From contig JADFIX010000168.1 of NCBI GenBank assembly GCA_022566435.1, forward strand, positions 1 to 7,285: a DNA stretch of 7,285 bases, read 5' to 3'. Of this stretch, positions 1 through 6,271 are shown piece after piece. Under the pieces are notes generated by a model, which saw nothing but the letters and a program-made list of their open reading frames with translations, ran no database searches and had not been told where the DNA came from. The translations under genes were made by a program, and so were the position numbers. Source of the stretch: Planctomycetota bacterium. Lineage in GTDB: Bacteria > Planctomycetota > Phycisphaerae > UBA1845. Numbering within the stretch: position 1 is the first letter of the stretch; the number at the start of each line of letters is the position of its first letter.

Positions 1-539
1 CAATGCGCCTCATCGCATTTGGCGATCATCATGATGCCCGTGGTGTTCTTGTCGAGGCGGTGCATGATTCCAGGCCGGAACGGCTCACTGCCGCGGCTCA
101 ACGTTTGAGTGTGAAACGCGACAGCGTGGACAATCGTGCCGGTTTGCGTGGCTCTGGCCGGATGACAGATGATGCCCGCCTGCTTGTTGATCGCCAGCAG
201 CCATTCATCTTCGTAGATGATGTCCAGCGGGATATCTTCCGGCACGATCCCGCTGGGCGGCGGTGGCGGTAAGATCACCTCCACCAGGTCGCCGCTGGAC
301 GGCTCGTAGCTCGCCTTGGTCGGCATGCCGTTGATCGTCACCAGGCCCTGCTTAATGTAGCGCTGGATCGTGGTGCGGGAAATTCGCGGAAACCGCCCGT
401 GCAGATACTTGTCCAAGCGCCGACCCGACACCCGCCGCCGAACCCGATGACGATTCGCCTGATTGGATTCTGAATCTTCCGTACTCGGCGCGTCTTGGGC
501 GAAAGGACTATCCGTCATATTGCGGCTTGGCCTGTCCAT
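1..539 (-). CDS. RluA/RluD-family 23S rRNA-type pseudouridine synthase, N-terminal part (C-terminus off the left edge)
   Basis: This enzyme family isomerises specific uridines to pseudouridine in rRNA or tRNA in the cytoplasm. The visible 179 residues hold an S4 RNA-binding domain at about residues 41-89 (RRLDKYLHGRFPRISRTTIQ, then VTINGMPTK) and the start of the catalytic domain (IIYEDEWLLAINKQAGIICHP at about 107-127, quoted in part). The active-site motif HRLDKNTTG lies at about 160-168, with Asp163 the expected catalytic nucleophile. An S4 domain plus HRLDK fits RluD/RluC-like members, but the target uridine cannot be told from this part. I chose ATG 537-539 over the in-frame ATG 516-518 because AGGG sits 7 nt upstream of it and a TGA closes the frame further upstream. 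The N-terminal 40 residues are Ser/Arg-rich and not conserved. The reading runs off the window at base 1, so the last half of the protein is not seen. Family call is firm; paralogue is not. Confidence 0.93.
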   Translation of the reverse strand, partial: MDRPSRNMTDSPFAQDAPSTEDSESNQANRHRVRRRVSGRRLDKYLHGRFPRISRTTIQRYIKQGLVTINGMPTKASYEPSSGDLVEVILPPPPPSGIVPEDIPLDIIYEDEWLLAINKQAGIICHPARATQTGTIVHAVAFHTQTLSRGSEPFRPGIMHRLDKNTTGIMMIAKCDEAH

Positions 540-599
540 ACGAATTCCCTGAATCTCCGATCACGGCAACAAGTAATGCAACTGTATCCGAATCGTCCT

Positions 600-629
600 A
601 TCATATGAAGAGCAGGTGACCTGTGTCGC
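600..629 (-). promoter_or_regulatory. Candidate sigma-70-type promoter for the pseudouridine synthase
   Basis: Reading the minus strand, TATGAT (600-605) matches the -10 consensus at five of six bases. GCGACA (624-629) matches TTGACA at four of six, with an 18-base spacer. A start near 593 would leave a leader of roughly 54 bases before ATG 539. It lies in the gap between two genes on the same strand, downstream of the helicase stop. Pattern match by eye only. Confidence 0.35.
613..623. repeat. Perfect 5-bp inverted repeat (CAGGT-G-ACCTG), operator-like
   Basis: The arms CAGGT and ACCTG flank a single central base. The palindrome falls inside the spacer between the proposed -35 and -10 elements of the pseudouridine synthase promoter, where a repressor site would act. 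It is short enough to arise by chance, so a regulatory role is only inferred. Confidence 0.25.
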
Positions 630-650
630 ACCTCGCTGCCATTGCGGGCG

Positions 651-1949
651 CTATAGCCGTCTTCGACCGCGTGCCGGCTTGAACCGGCTACCGAGCGTCT
701 TGCGGGGCATCTTTTTTGAGGGTGCGGAATCGGCAGTCGCGTGGACGGGCGCCTCGTTTCGGGAAACCGGTCTCCGCTCGGGCGCTTTCTCCGCCGGATC
801 TTCCGGCGCTCGTGACACGAATCCATCGACACTCTTTTCGGGCACCTCACGGTTGATCAGCATTTCAATATTGGTGAGCAGTTGGCCCTCGTCTCGCGAA
901 ATGAAGGAAATTGCCACACCCTCCTGGCCCATTCGCGCCGTTCGACCGATGCGGTGCACATAAACCTCCGAGTCGACCGGTATGTCGTAGTTGATAATGT
1001 GCGAAATCTTGCTGACGTCGATCCCCCGCGCCGCGAGGTCCGTCGCCACCAGGACGCGGATTTTGTGACGGCGGAACTGATCCATCACTTTGTCGCGCTT
1101 CCGCTGAATCAGGTCGCCGTGGATCTCCTTGGCATCGATACCGCCGTCGTACAACTTCTTTGCCAGCTTGCGGGCGGCGGCTTTGGTATTGGTAAACACG
1201 ATGGTGATCGGGTGATCGTCTCGTTTCAGAATCTTATGCAGCAGCCGAAATTTCTCAGGTCGCTCGACCGTCACATAGGACTGATCGACCTCGTCCACCG
1301 TCAGCTGGTCTCTTGAAACGTCGACTTCGACCGCATCTATCATGTACCTTTTGGACAGCCGTTTGATCTCGCCTTCGATCGTCGCCGAAACGAAGATGGT
1401 CTGATGCTTTCCGGTCACCCGGCTAAGAATGTTCCGGATGTCGTCGCGAAAGCCGATGTCCAGCATGCGGTCCACTTCGTCCAACACGACGAAACGCACC
1501 CCCTGCATATCGAGCACCCGGCGGTTGATGAAATCCTGCACGCGCCCCGGCGTGCCCACCACGAAATGCGGTTTCTTACCGAGATAATGAAGTTGCGTCG
1601 CGACCTTTTGCCCCCCGTAAATGGCCACCATATGCAGGCCGGCGAATTCCGAGAGCCGATGCAATTCCGCTGTCACCTGAACAGCCAACTCGCGCGTCGG
1701 CGCCAGGCATATGGCCTGCAATCTCCCGGACGGATCCAACTGCTGCAAAATCGGCAAACCAAAGGCCGCCGTCTTGCCCGTACCGGTTCTCGCCTGCCCA
1801 AGAATGTCCTTCCCTTCCAGTGCGACTGGAATCAAGACCTTCTGGATATCAGACGGCTCCACGAACCCCATCTTGCGGAGAGCCTGGAGAAAGCGAGTCT
1901 CGATACCGAGTTCGGCGAACGCCTTGGGAAGATCAGGATGATTGTGCAT
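651..1949 (-). CDS. DEAD-box ATP-dependent RNA helicase (RhlE-like), with DEVD Walker B motif
   Basis: A 432-residue cytoplasmic RNA helicase that would unwind short RNA duplexes in ribosome assembly or mRNA turnover. All family motifs are present in order: Q motif (F29 to Q36), motif I ARTGTGKT (53-60), Ia PTRELA (84-89), Ib TPGR (133-136), II DEVD (157-160), III SAT (188-190), IV IVFTNT (250-255), V ATDLAARGID (302-311) and VI HRIGRTAR (332-339). The two RecA-like domains span about 10-205 and 220-365. The tail (370-432) is low-complexity and basic, ending KPARGRRRL, as in many RhlE-type proteins where it helps bind RNA. Motif II has Val in place of the usual Ala, a conservative change that leaves both acidic residues. 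ATG 1947-1949 is the natural start by alignment to the family but has no clear Shine-Dalgarno. Stop is TAG. RhlE, rather than DeaD or SrmB, is suggested by the short N-terminus and simple basic tail. Confidence 0.95.
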   Translation of the reverse strand: MHNHPDLPKAFAELGIETRFLQALRKMGFVEPSDIQKVLIPVALEGKDILGQARTGTGKTAAFGLPILQQLDPSGRLQAICLAPTRELAVQVTAELHRLSEFAGLHMVAIYGGQKVATQLHYLGKKPHFVVGTPGRVQDFINRRVLDMQGVRFVVLDEVDRMLDIGFRDDIRNILSRVTGKHQTIFVSATIEGEIKRLSKRYMIDAVEVDVSRDQLTVDEVDQSYVTVERPEKFRLLHKILKRDDHPITIVFTNTKAAARKLAKKLYDGGIDAKEIHGDLIQRKRDKVMDQFRRHKIRVLVATDLAARGIDVSKISHIINYDIPVDSEVYVHRIGRTARMGQEGVAISFISRDEGQLLTNIEMLINREVPEKSVDGFVSRAPEDPAEKAPERRPVSRNEAPVHATADSAPSKKMPRKTLGSRFKPARGRRRL

Positions 1950-2013
1950 AAGTGGGCAAGCTATCCGTGGGTTACGTCGCCAACGACACCCTAGCAGGAT
2001 CGCCTCTCAATGT

Positions 2014-2042
2014 AAAGTATTGTGTTCGGCAAGAATGAGCAA
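2014..2042 (-). promoter_or_regulatory. Candidate promoter for the helicase gene
   Basis: In the 153-base gap upstream of the helicase, the minus strand carries TTGCTC (2037-2042), a 17-base spacer and TACTTT (2014-2019). The -35 is a fair match and the -10 a poor one (three of six), but this is the most AT-rich patch in the gap. A start near 2007 would leave a leader of about 58 bases. Weak, by eye. Confidence 0.27.
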
Positions 2043-2102
2043 GCAGAGCTGGGCCGACCGCTCGTCGTTGCCACCGCTTTTCCCGGCAAGAGACCGGGCT
2101 AC

Positions 2103-2567
2103 CTAGATGTCCGACCGATCCAGCTTTCGATAGTACATCACCGGGACGTCCGTCAGATAACCCATTTTCTCGAAAAACGCGGCAGATGCGTGGTTGCCCT
2201 CGTCGATGAGGGCCGACACGATTCCGATCCCGTGCCCCCGAATGGCCTTGTCGCATGCCAGTACAAGCGCAGTACCCACACCACGCCGCCGATACTCGGG
2301 CAAAACGCCCAACCGATTGATCCAGCCTTTTCGCCAATCGTGCGTGCCGAAAACAACACCGACGATCCGCCCATAGGTCACGGCCTTCAAATACTGGTCC
2401 GGAAAATGCGATAGCTGCTGCACGAACGCCGGCCGGGCATCCCGACCGCTTCGCCGGACGGATAGGCCCGCCTCACGCCACACTTTGGCGATTTCATCGT
2501 AATCAATCCCCGCGATCGGCATGATGGACCAGCTCCGCGATTCGCGCCCCCGTTTCGCTACTGCCAT
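2103..2567 (-). CDS. GNAT-family N-acetyltransferase (YpeA/RimI-like fold)
   Basis: A 154-residue single-domain acyltransferase that would move an acetyl group from acetyl-CoA to an amine; the substrate is unknown. The core signature is clear: strand beta-4 INRLGVLP (83-90) followed by the pyrophosphate-binding loop YRRRGVGTA (92-100), the R/Q-x-x-G-x-G/A motif. The C-terminal NHASAAFFEKMGY (125-137) is typical of motif B, and MYYRKL follows at 144-149. Helix 1 reads DYDEIAKVWREAGL, as in YpeA-like members. ATG 2565-2567 is kept as the start because beginning at the second Met (residue 16, base 2522) would remove part of strand beta-1 (SWSIMPIAG). The inner ATG does have GGAG 10 nt upstream, so a 139-residue form is possible. 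The gene overlaps the end of the CPBP protease gene by 10 bases, which suggests translational coupling from one mRNA. Stop is TAG. Confidence 0.9.
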   Translation of the reverse strand: MAVAKRGRESRSWSIMPIAGIDYDEIAKVWREAGLSVRRSGRDARPAFVQQLSHFPDQYLKAVTYGRIVGVVFGTHDWRKGWINRLGVLPEYRRRGVGTALVLACDKAIRGHGIGIVSALIDEGNHASAAFFEKMGYLTDVPVMYYRKLDRSDI

Positions 2568-3436
2568 GAATCACCGCTTGCAAAGTAGTAAAGAAAAAGG
2601 AACGTCGAAAAATCGAACAGCCAATGCGCGACGATGGCGGGGACAATCGAACGTCGCCAAATCGTCACCAAGCAGAAGACCGCAGCCAGAATGCTGATCG
2701 GCACTAGTGCAATCGCTTTCTGGTCGATCGCATGGGGCACGACAAACAATATCGAACTCGCGATTGCCGCCCACGTCCAGCCGCCCGTCAGCCGCCGTAG
2801 ACGTGTCATTAAAAAACCGCGAAAAAAAAGTTCCTCCCAAAGGCCGACCGCCAAGAACATCCACGCGAAATGAATCGGAGCTTGCCGCGGAAGAAAGCTC
2901 ATAATCGCGTCCGCATTTTCAGCGAACGACTGTGCCGTCGCCGGCGCGAAGAACTGCAGGGCCACCCCCCACGAAAAGATAAAACCGCTCGCGATTCCCA
3001 GCGACACAAGGCCGAGCAATAGGTTCACGCCCAAACGCTCGGTGGATATTCCCACGGACCGCAACGACTGGTTCCGCCACGATAGGACCAGCGCCACCAC
3101 AATTGTCACGATCGCCGCGCGTGCCGGCATGACCGCCATGATCATTATTTTGTTGATGTCGGATTTCGCCGCGTCATCCGGCAGTTCGCCGATTCCGGTG
3201 GCGAAGGATATCGCGATTTCCGAAAGCAGCTCCAGTGCGACAAGCCCCAGAAGGACAACGACAATATCCACGCAGACCGCCCTACGGGACGAATCCGCCA
3301 AGAAAATCTCATGCACAGGCTCGACAGAAACAGCCCCGTCGGCGATCGCGACGGGACGAGCCATGGGAATTCCATCCGCGGCGAACGCGGCGTCGGCGCG
3401 TAGCTCAAGCTCTTCCGGCTGGTGTTCGTCCGCCAT
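2558..3436 (-). CDS. CPBP-family (CAAX/Abi-type) intramembrane glutamic metalloprotease
   Basis: A 292-residue polytopic membrane protein of the CPBP family (PF02517), relatives of Rce1-type CAAX proteases. In bacteria these act in peptide maturation, immunity to bacteriocins or regulation, and most have no known substrate. The three signature motifs are present near the C-terminus: EELFFRG with Glu201, Glu202 and Arg206; FVVPH with His235; and HWLFD with His271 and Asp275. Hydrophobic segments occur at about 54-82, 98-119, 136-163, 186-203, 222-235, 242-259 and 265-285, so about seven or eight helices. The first 50 residues are acidic, soluble-looking and not part of the core fold. ATG 3434-3436 has only a weak GGCGG upstream. 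Stop TAG at 2558-2560 lies inside the start of the downstream acetyltransferase gene. No peptide-precursor or bacteriocin gene is visible next to it, so the substrate is open. Confidence 0.9.
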   Translation of the reverse strand: MADEHQPEELELRADAAFAADGIPMARPVAIADGAVSVEPVHEIFLADSSRRAVCVDIVVVLLGLVALELLSEIAISFATGIGELPDDAAKSDINKIMIMAVMPARAAIVTIVVALVLSWRNQSLRSVGISTERLGVNLLLGLVSLGIASGFIFSWGVALQFFAPATAQSFAENADAIMSFLPRQAPIHFAWMFLAVGLWEELFFRGFLMTRLRRLTGGWTWAAIASSILFVVPHAIDQKAIALVPISILAAVFCLVTIWRRSIVPAIVAHWLFDFSTFLFLYYFASGDSWQ

Positions 3437-3458
3437 CAGAAATCATACCGCCGTTCAG

Positions 3459-3487
3459 AATTTGCGACTGGTCGCCACAGGCGTCAA
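3459..3487 (-). promoter_or_regulatory. Candidate promoter for the CPBP protease - acetyltransferase pair
   Basis: In the 86-base gap between sucD and the protease gene, the minus strand reads TTGACG (3482-3487, five of six for a -35), a 17-base spacer and CAAATT (3459-3464, three of six for a -10). Transcription would start near 3452, about 16 bases before the ATG at 3436. This would let the pair be transcribed apart from sucD. By-eye match only. Confidence 0.3.
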
Positions 3488-3522
3488 GACGATGCGTGCC
3501 GCGTGTTTGTGCGAGATTGCCC

Positions 3523-4407
3523 TCAAAGAATCGCCGCGAGAGTCTCGCCGATTTTCGCGGGGGAGTCCGCGACCGTCACCCCGGCGTCCGTCAATGCAGC
3601 GATCTTCAACTGTGCCGTTCCTTCGCCGCCACTGATGATGGCACCAGCATGCCCCATTCGTTTTCCAGGTGGCGCGGTTTGCCCCGCGATGAAGGCGACG
3701 ACCGGCTTGGTGACATGGTGCTCCACGTACTTCGCCGCGTCCTCTTCGTCGCTGCCTCCAATTTCGCCGATCATGATAATAGAGTCGGTTTCCTCATCGT
3801 TCTCGAACATCTCGATGAGCTCTATGAAATTCAGCCCCTTGACCGGATCGCCGCCGATGCCGACACAGGTCGACTGCGCGATACCGCGCGTCGTACACTG
3901 CCAGACCGCCTCATACGTCAGAGTGCCGCTCCGCGATATGATCCCGACCGTTTTTGCGCCGTTTTCGCGCGGCTTGTGGATGTAGCCGGGCATGATTCCG
4001 ATCTTGCATTCACCCGGGGTGATGATCCCTGGGCAATTCGGACCGATCAAAAGCGTCCCCTTCTGATCGAGGTACTCCCTGACCCGCACCATATCCAACG
4101 TGGGAACGCCCTCCGTGATCAGTACGATCAGGGAACAGCCGGCGTCCGCCGCTTCCAAGACGGCATCCGCCGCAAACGGTGCGGGTACGAAAACCATGGA
4201 GACATCAGCCCCCGTCGCCGCAACCGCATCGTGACACGTATTGAAGACCGGCAAACCGTGCTCCGACTGCGTGCCACCCTTTCCCGGAGAAACGCCGCCC
4301 ACAATCGTGGCGCCGTAGTCGATGCAGGCGGCCGTGTGGAACGCCCCGGCTTTGCCCGTGATGCCCTGGCAAATGATCGTCGTTTCCGCGTCTACGAGAA
4401 TGCTCAT
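3523..4407 (-). CDS. sucD: Succinate-CoA ligase (ADP/GDP-forming) alpha subunit
   Basis: The alpha subunit of succinyl-CoA synthetase binds CoA and carries the phosphohistidine of the TCA-cycle reaction succinyl-CoA + NDP + Pi to succinate + NTP. It needs the beta subunit SucC. The 294-residue protein has the usual length (about 290). The CoA-binding Rossmann loop GITGKAG is at 15-21 and PGKGG at 41-45. The conserved [12 protein letters not shown] (121-132) and [10 protein letters not shown] (158-167) are present, followed by GIGGDPV (183-189), the beta-interface IGEIGG (213-218) with Glu215, and [14 protein letters not shown] (248-261) with catalytic His253. The frame stays open to 4713, but only ATG 4405-4407 ([15 protein letters not shown]) fits the family, and AGGA lies 11 nt upstream. 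Stop is TGA. No sucC or 2-oxoglutarate dehydrogenase gene lies in the 870 bases upstream, which is unusual for this gene. Confidence 0.97.
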   Translation of the reverse strand: MSILVDAETTIICQGITGKAGAFHTAACIDYGATIVGGVSPGKGGTQSEHGLPVFNTCHDAVAATGADVSMVFVPAPFAADAVLEAADAGCSLIVLITEGVPTLDMVRVREYLDQKGTLLIGPNCPGIITPGECKIGIMPGYIHKPRENGAKTVGIISRSGTLTYEAVWQCTTRGIAQSTCVGIGGDPVKGLNFIELIEMFENDEETDSIIMIGEIGGSDEEDAAKYVEHHVTKPVVAFIAGQTAPPGKRMGHAGAIISGGEGTAQLKIAALTDAGVTVADSPAKIGETLAAIL

Positions 4408-4435
4408 GAGGCTCGACGTCCTATGTATGGTAGAC

Positions 4436-4450
4436 CGCGTGTCACACGCG
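4436..4450. repeat. Short perfect inverted repeat in the sucD leader
   Basis: CGCGTG and CACGCG flank a three-base TCA loop, ending 28 bases upstream of the sucD ATG on the transcribed side. If the sucD mRNA starts further upstream this would form a small GC-rich hairpin in the leader. It could equally be a protein-binding site or chance. Confidence 0.3.
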
Positions 4451-4898
4451 CCCGCGACCGATCTTTGCATCAGCGGCTGAGTCCTACGCCTACGGGCCGA
4501 GTATGGCACACGTATCAGGGCTTGTCCATCACCCTGAAATGCACTCCGATGCCTCGGTCGAGGCTGCGGCCACGAACGATCCTGCGACACGGAGCCATAC
4601 AGAATCGCCGGCACCAGAACGCATTCCTTCAACACCGACTCGGGTTCGACGAAGCCGAGCCAACCAACATTCGATGGACGAAACGACACTTGCGCCTCCC
4701 AGTGATTTCGCAAGAGCCAAATCGCCGCAACTTTCGTGCCAAGAATTCAGAATCTTACTTGACGGCCGCGGGCAAGCTGAAAGCGCCGAACGCGTAAACG
4801 AAACGTCAATCCGACCGTAGCTTGTCCGCAAACCGCGCGTCGCACCATCGGTTCGAACCACGTCATAGCCGTCGCGTGCAGGCACGACAAGCACCGAT

Positions 4899-4943
4899 TG
4901 AATTACACTGTATACGCCCAAATTCCTGTTTCAGTTTAATTCA
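4899..4943. repeat. AT-rich island framed by a 7-bp inverted repeat (TGAATTA / TAATTCA)
   Basis: The arms at 4899-4905 and 4937-4943 are perfect complements with 31 bases between them. The enclosed stretch includes GTATAC and runs of A and T, standing out from GC-rich surroundings. On the minus strand TGTAAT (within 4903-4908) could serve as a -10, but no good -35 pairs with it. It is a candidate promoter or operator region, with no gene immediately beside it. Confidence 0.25.
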
Positions 4944-5174
4944 TACGGTCTCGGGGCGGCAGACTTGTATGGTTGCCGCATGGAAACCACTCACCACACC
5001 AAACAACCAGGCGGCACCGGTCAGTGCGGCTGATGATTGTCGGGCTTGAAGCTCGACGTTATTCTAGGTGACGTTGTTCAGGCGCTATGTCGTTCGTTCG
5101 TATCGCCGAGGAACGAGCCATCTTCTCAAACGTGGCCGGGCGTGCATTGACCGAATCATTGAGGCAAGGCGTAT

Positions 5175-5205
5175 CGACCGACACGTCTCGTTTGGTTATC
5201 GGTCG
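5175..5205. repeat. 7-bp inverted repeat (CGACCGA / TCGGTCG) upstream of the secreted-protein gene
   Basis: Perfect arms at 5175-5181 and 5199-5205 with a 17-base loop, about 75 bases before the ATG at 5280. Position fits an operator or a leader stem, but no matching promoter was found. The spacing is long for a stable hairpin. Confidence 0.25.
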
Positions 5206-5210
5206 TAGCG

Positions 5211-5225
5211 CCGCGCCGCGCCGCG
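5211..5225. repeat. Three tandem copies of CCGCG
   Basis: An exact 5-base unit repeated three times directly before an ATG at 5226 that is probably not the true start. Short GC-rich tandem repeat, possibly prone to slippage; no function apparent. Confidence 0.45.
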
Positions 5226-5267
5226 ATGACGGTTCTCAAACACGGCAGTCACTCATTCGTCCATAAT

Positions 5268-5271
5268 GGAG
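5268..5271 (+). promoter_or_regulatory. Ribosome binding site (GGAG) that fixes the start at 5280
   Basis: GGAG lies 8 bases before ATG 5280-5282, ideal spacing. The longer open frame from ATG 5226 has no comparable site and would add 18 residues before a normal signal peptide, so 5280 is preferred. Confidence 0.7.
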
Positions 5272-5279
5272 ACATTACG

Positions 5280-5768
5280 ATGACAGATAGAAGCGCGAAT
5301 GCGAATGGCGTTGGCGCGCGACGTTTTCGGAATCTTGCAGCAGTCGTGCTCGTTTCTTCGACCTTGCTCGCCAGCGATGCCTTTGGACAGCAGGTGATTT
5401 TGGCGGGTTCTGATCTCTGGTCCACACCGGGAGGCGGACATTCCACGCACAGCTTCGCCGACGCACCGATTCCCGCGGGTTTCTTTGGTCCCGGCTCCGA
5501 GGCCTTCGATGGCACCGTGACGTTTCAGGGTCTGCCGCTAAATGATAATCCAGGCCTGGCGCCGATGGATGTGTTCGACTTCGGGCTGAACGACACGATT
5601 GTTCAACGCACGGATGATATGTCACTTCAGCAAACAGGTGACATGGCCACGACGCCAATTCAAATCATCGCCCTGAGTCTCGTCAGCGTGGAGCGGATTA
5701 CGATCATGATCAACGGCCAGGAGACACTGTTTCTTGTAGAAGCTCAGCTCCCGACCGGCGTGCAGTAA
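5280..5768 (+). CDS. Secreted planctomycete-type protein, N-terminal part, closed by an in-frame TAA
   Basis: A 162-residue exported protein of unknown function. Residues 1-36 form a signal peptide: basic GARRFR (12-17), hydrophobic NLAAVVLVSSTLLAS (18-32) and a likely cut after AFG (34-36), before QQ. The mature part starts VILAGSDLWSTPGGG, and later has IPAGFFGPGSEAFDG (64-78), NDTIVQR (104-110) and IQIIALSLVSVERI (127-140). From memory, these resemble a family of hypothetical planctomycete surface proteins with DTIVxR and ALSLVSVxPI signatures that continues with a 'GxMTIxxxxxxGGTFxxxLPV' segment. Here that segment is also present but lies after the stop (see 5769-6065), so this CDS looks truncated by a nonsense change. 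Export by Sec and a cell-envelope or extracellular location are inferred from the signal peptide. It is divergent from sucD and separated from it by a long spacer. Confidence 0.75.
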   Translation: MTDRSANANGVGARRFRNLAAVVLVSSTLLASDAFGQQVILAGSDLWSTPGGGHSTHSFADAPIPAGFFGPGSEAFDGTVTFQGLPLNDNPGLAPMDVFDFGLNDTIVQRTDDMSLQQTGDMATTPIQIIALSLVSVERITIMINGQETLFLVEAQLPTGVQ

Positions 5769-6065
5769 CCCATAGGAGAAATGTCGATTCATCACAGCAT
5801 TGACCAGGGCGGCACGTTCGGCGCCGTGCTGCCGGTAAACGCGGATCTCTTTTTCCTCAACACGGAGACAAACATCTTTGCCGAAGATCCTCTTCATGCC
5901 GAGATGGACCTTACGGCGACCGGTGTTCCTTGGCTTTTTTTTCCTGAGATTGAGCTGGTGACGATTGACGAGCCGATCCAGCTCATCAATGGTACGACCG
6001 TGCCGCCGACCTCTTCCAACTTCCACCCCGGAGTCACGATCACTGTGTGGCTGCATGCATGTTGA
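5769..6065 (+). pseudogene. C-terminal remnant of the same secreted protein, in the same frame after the TAA
   Basis: The frame that ends at TAA 5766-5768 stays open for 98 further codons to TGA 6063-6065. It begins PIGEMSIHHSIDQGGTFGAV and goes on with LPVNADLFFL, which matches in order and content what I recall for the second half of this family. It later reads EIELVTIDEPIQLINGT and ends GVTITVWLHAC. Changing TAA to CAA (Gln), one C-to-T step, would restore a protein of about 261 residues. An ATG at 5781 has AGGAG only 2 bases away, too close for a good ribosome binding site, so independent translation of this piece is doubtful. Alternatives are stop readthrough, or two separately translated halves. 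That this is one gene is fairly secure; that it is dead is an inference. Confidence 0.6.
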
Positions 6066-6271
6066 GGAAATGGTGTCCACCGGGTACGGCTACCGCGGCC
6101 AGTATACTCCAGGAGATACCTCCATCGCGTGACTGGCTTGACGATCTCGAAGCCGATGCCACAGGTTCGGGATGCGGGTCGATCGGGGGCGGTATCTTGA
6201 AGGATTGTGCAGATTGCTGTGATTTCGAGGACTATCCGCCCTCGCCTGATTGCCCAGGTGGATGCTGGTAG
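6059..6271 (+). CDS. Small Cys/Asp-rich open reading frame, unrecognised
   Basis: Seventy residues, not recognised. ATG 6059-6061 overlaps the TGA of the preceding frame (ATGTTGA) by seven bases, so it could be translated by re-initiation. The C-terminal half is rich in Cys, Asp and Gly (DWLDDLEADATGSGCGS, then DCADCCDFEDY and PDCPGGCW), with seven cysteines in the last 32 residues. That composition is not random-looking and recalls Cys-rich endings of secreted planctomycete proteins. No signal peptide or membrane segment is seen. Third-position GC is only moderate and gives weak support. It could be a real coupled small gene, or the true C-terminus of the upstream secreted protein thrown out of frame near 6055-6065. 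Confidence 0.4.
   Translation: MLRKWCPPGTATAASILQEIPPSRDWLDDLEADATGSGCGSIGGGILKDCADCCDFEDYPPSPDCPGGCW

Larger units (their letters stand above)
4408..5279. other. Long intergenic spacer between sucD and the divergent secreted-protein gene
   Basis: About 870 bases in which I see no gene I can support on either strand. The open frames here translate to Ser/Arg/Ala-rich sequences with no recognisable motif, no good ribosome binding site and no resemblance to the expected SucC (no ATP-grasp motifs). The genes on either side point away from each other, so both their promoters should lie here. Contents worth noting are the hairpin next to sucD, an AT-rich island near 4895-4945, a 7-bp inverted repeat at 5175-5205 and a CCGCG triplet repeat just after it. 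A TTGACC at 5147-5152 lacks a convincing -10 partner. The length is unusual beside the tight packing of 1-4407 and may reflect loss of a gene. Confidence 0.6.

Noticed and set aside
673..689. GCCGG/CCGGC inverted repeat near the helicase 3' end
   Set aside because: It lies inside the helicase coding sequence and has no following T-run.
2085..2101. CCCGG inverted repeat after the acetyltransferase stop as a terminator
   Set aside because: The stem is only 5 bp, and on the transcribed (minus) strand it is followed by A residues, not a T-run.
3235..4797. 520-codon plus-strand open frame opposite sucD
   Set aside because: It is antisense to sucD and the CPBP gene, both unmistakable; the translation is Arg/Pro/His-rich as expected of a shadow frame.
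4503..4820. 105-codon plus-strand open frame in the spacer
   Set aside because: No ribosome binding site, low-complexity translation and no recognisable motif; likely a chance frame.
4850..4862. GGTTCGAACC, resembling a tRNA T-loop
   Set aside because: The flanking bases do not form a 5-bp T-stem on either strand, and no acceptor, D-arm or anticodon stem can be placed around it.
4529..4921. 130-codon minus-strand open frame upstream of sucD
   Set aside because: Only a TTG start with poor spacing, Ser/Arg/Ala-rich composition without motifs, and no resemblance to SucC or another family.
5147..5175. TTGACC as a -35 for the secreted-protein gene
   Set aside because: No acceptable -10 hexamer occurs 16-18 bases downstream.
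5226..5279. Earlier ATG for the secreted protein at 5226
   Set aside because: No ribosome binding site, and it would put 18 extra residues before a normal signal peptide; ATG 5280 has GGAG at ideal spacing.
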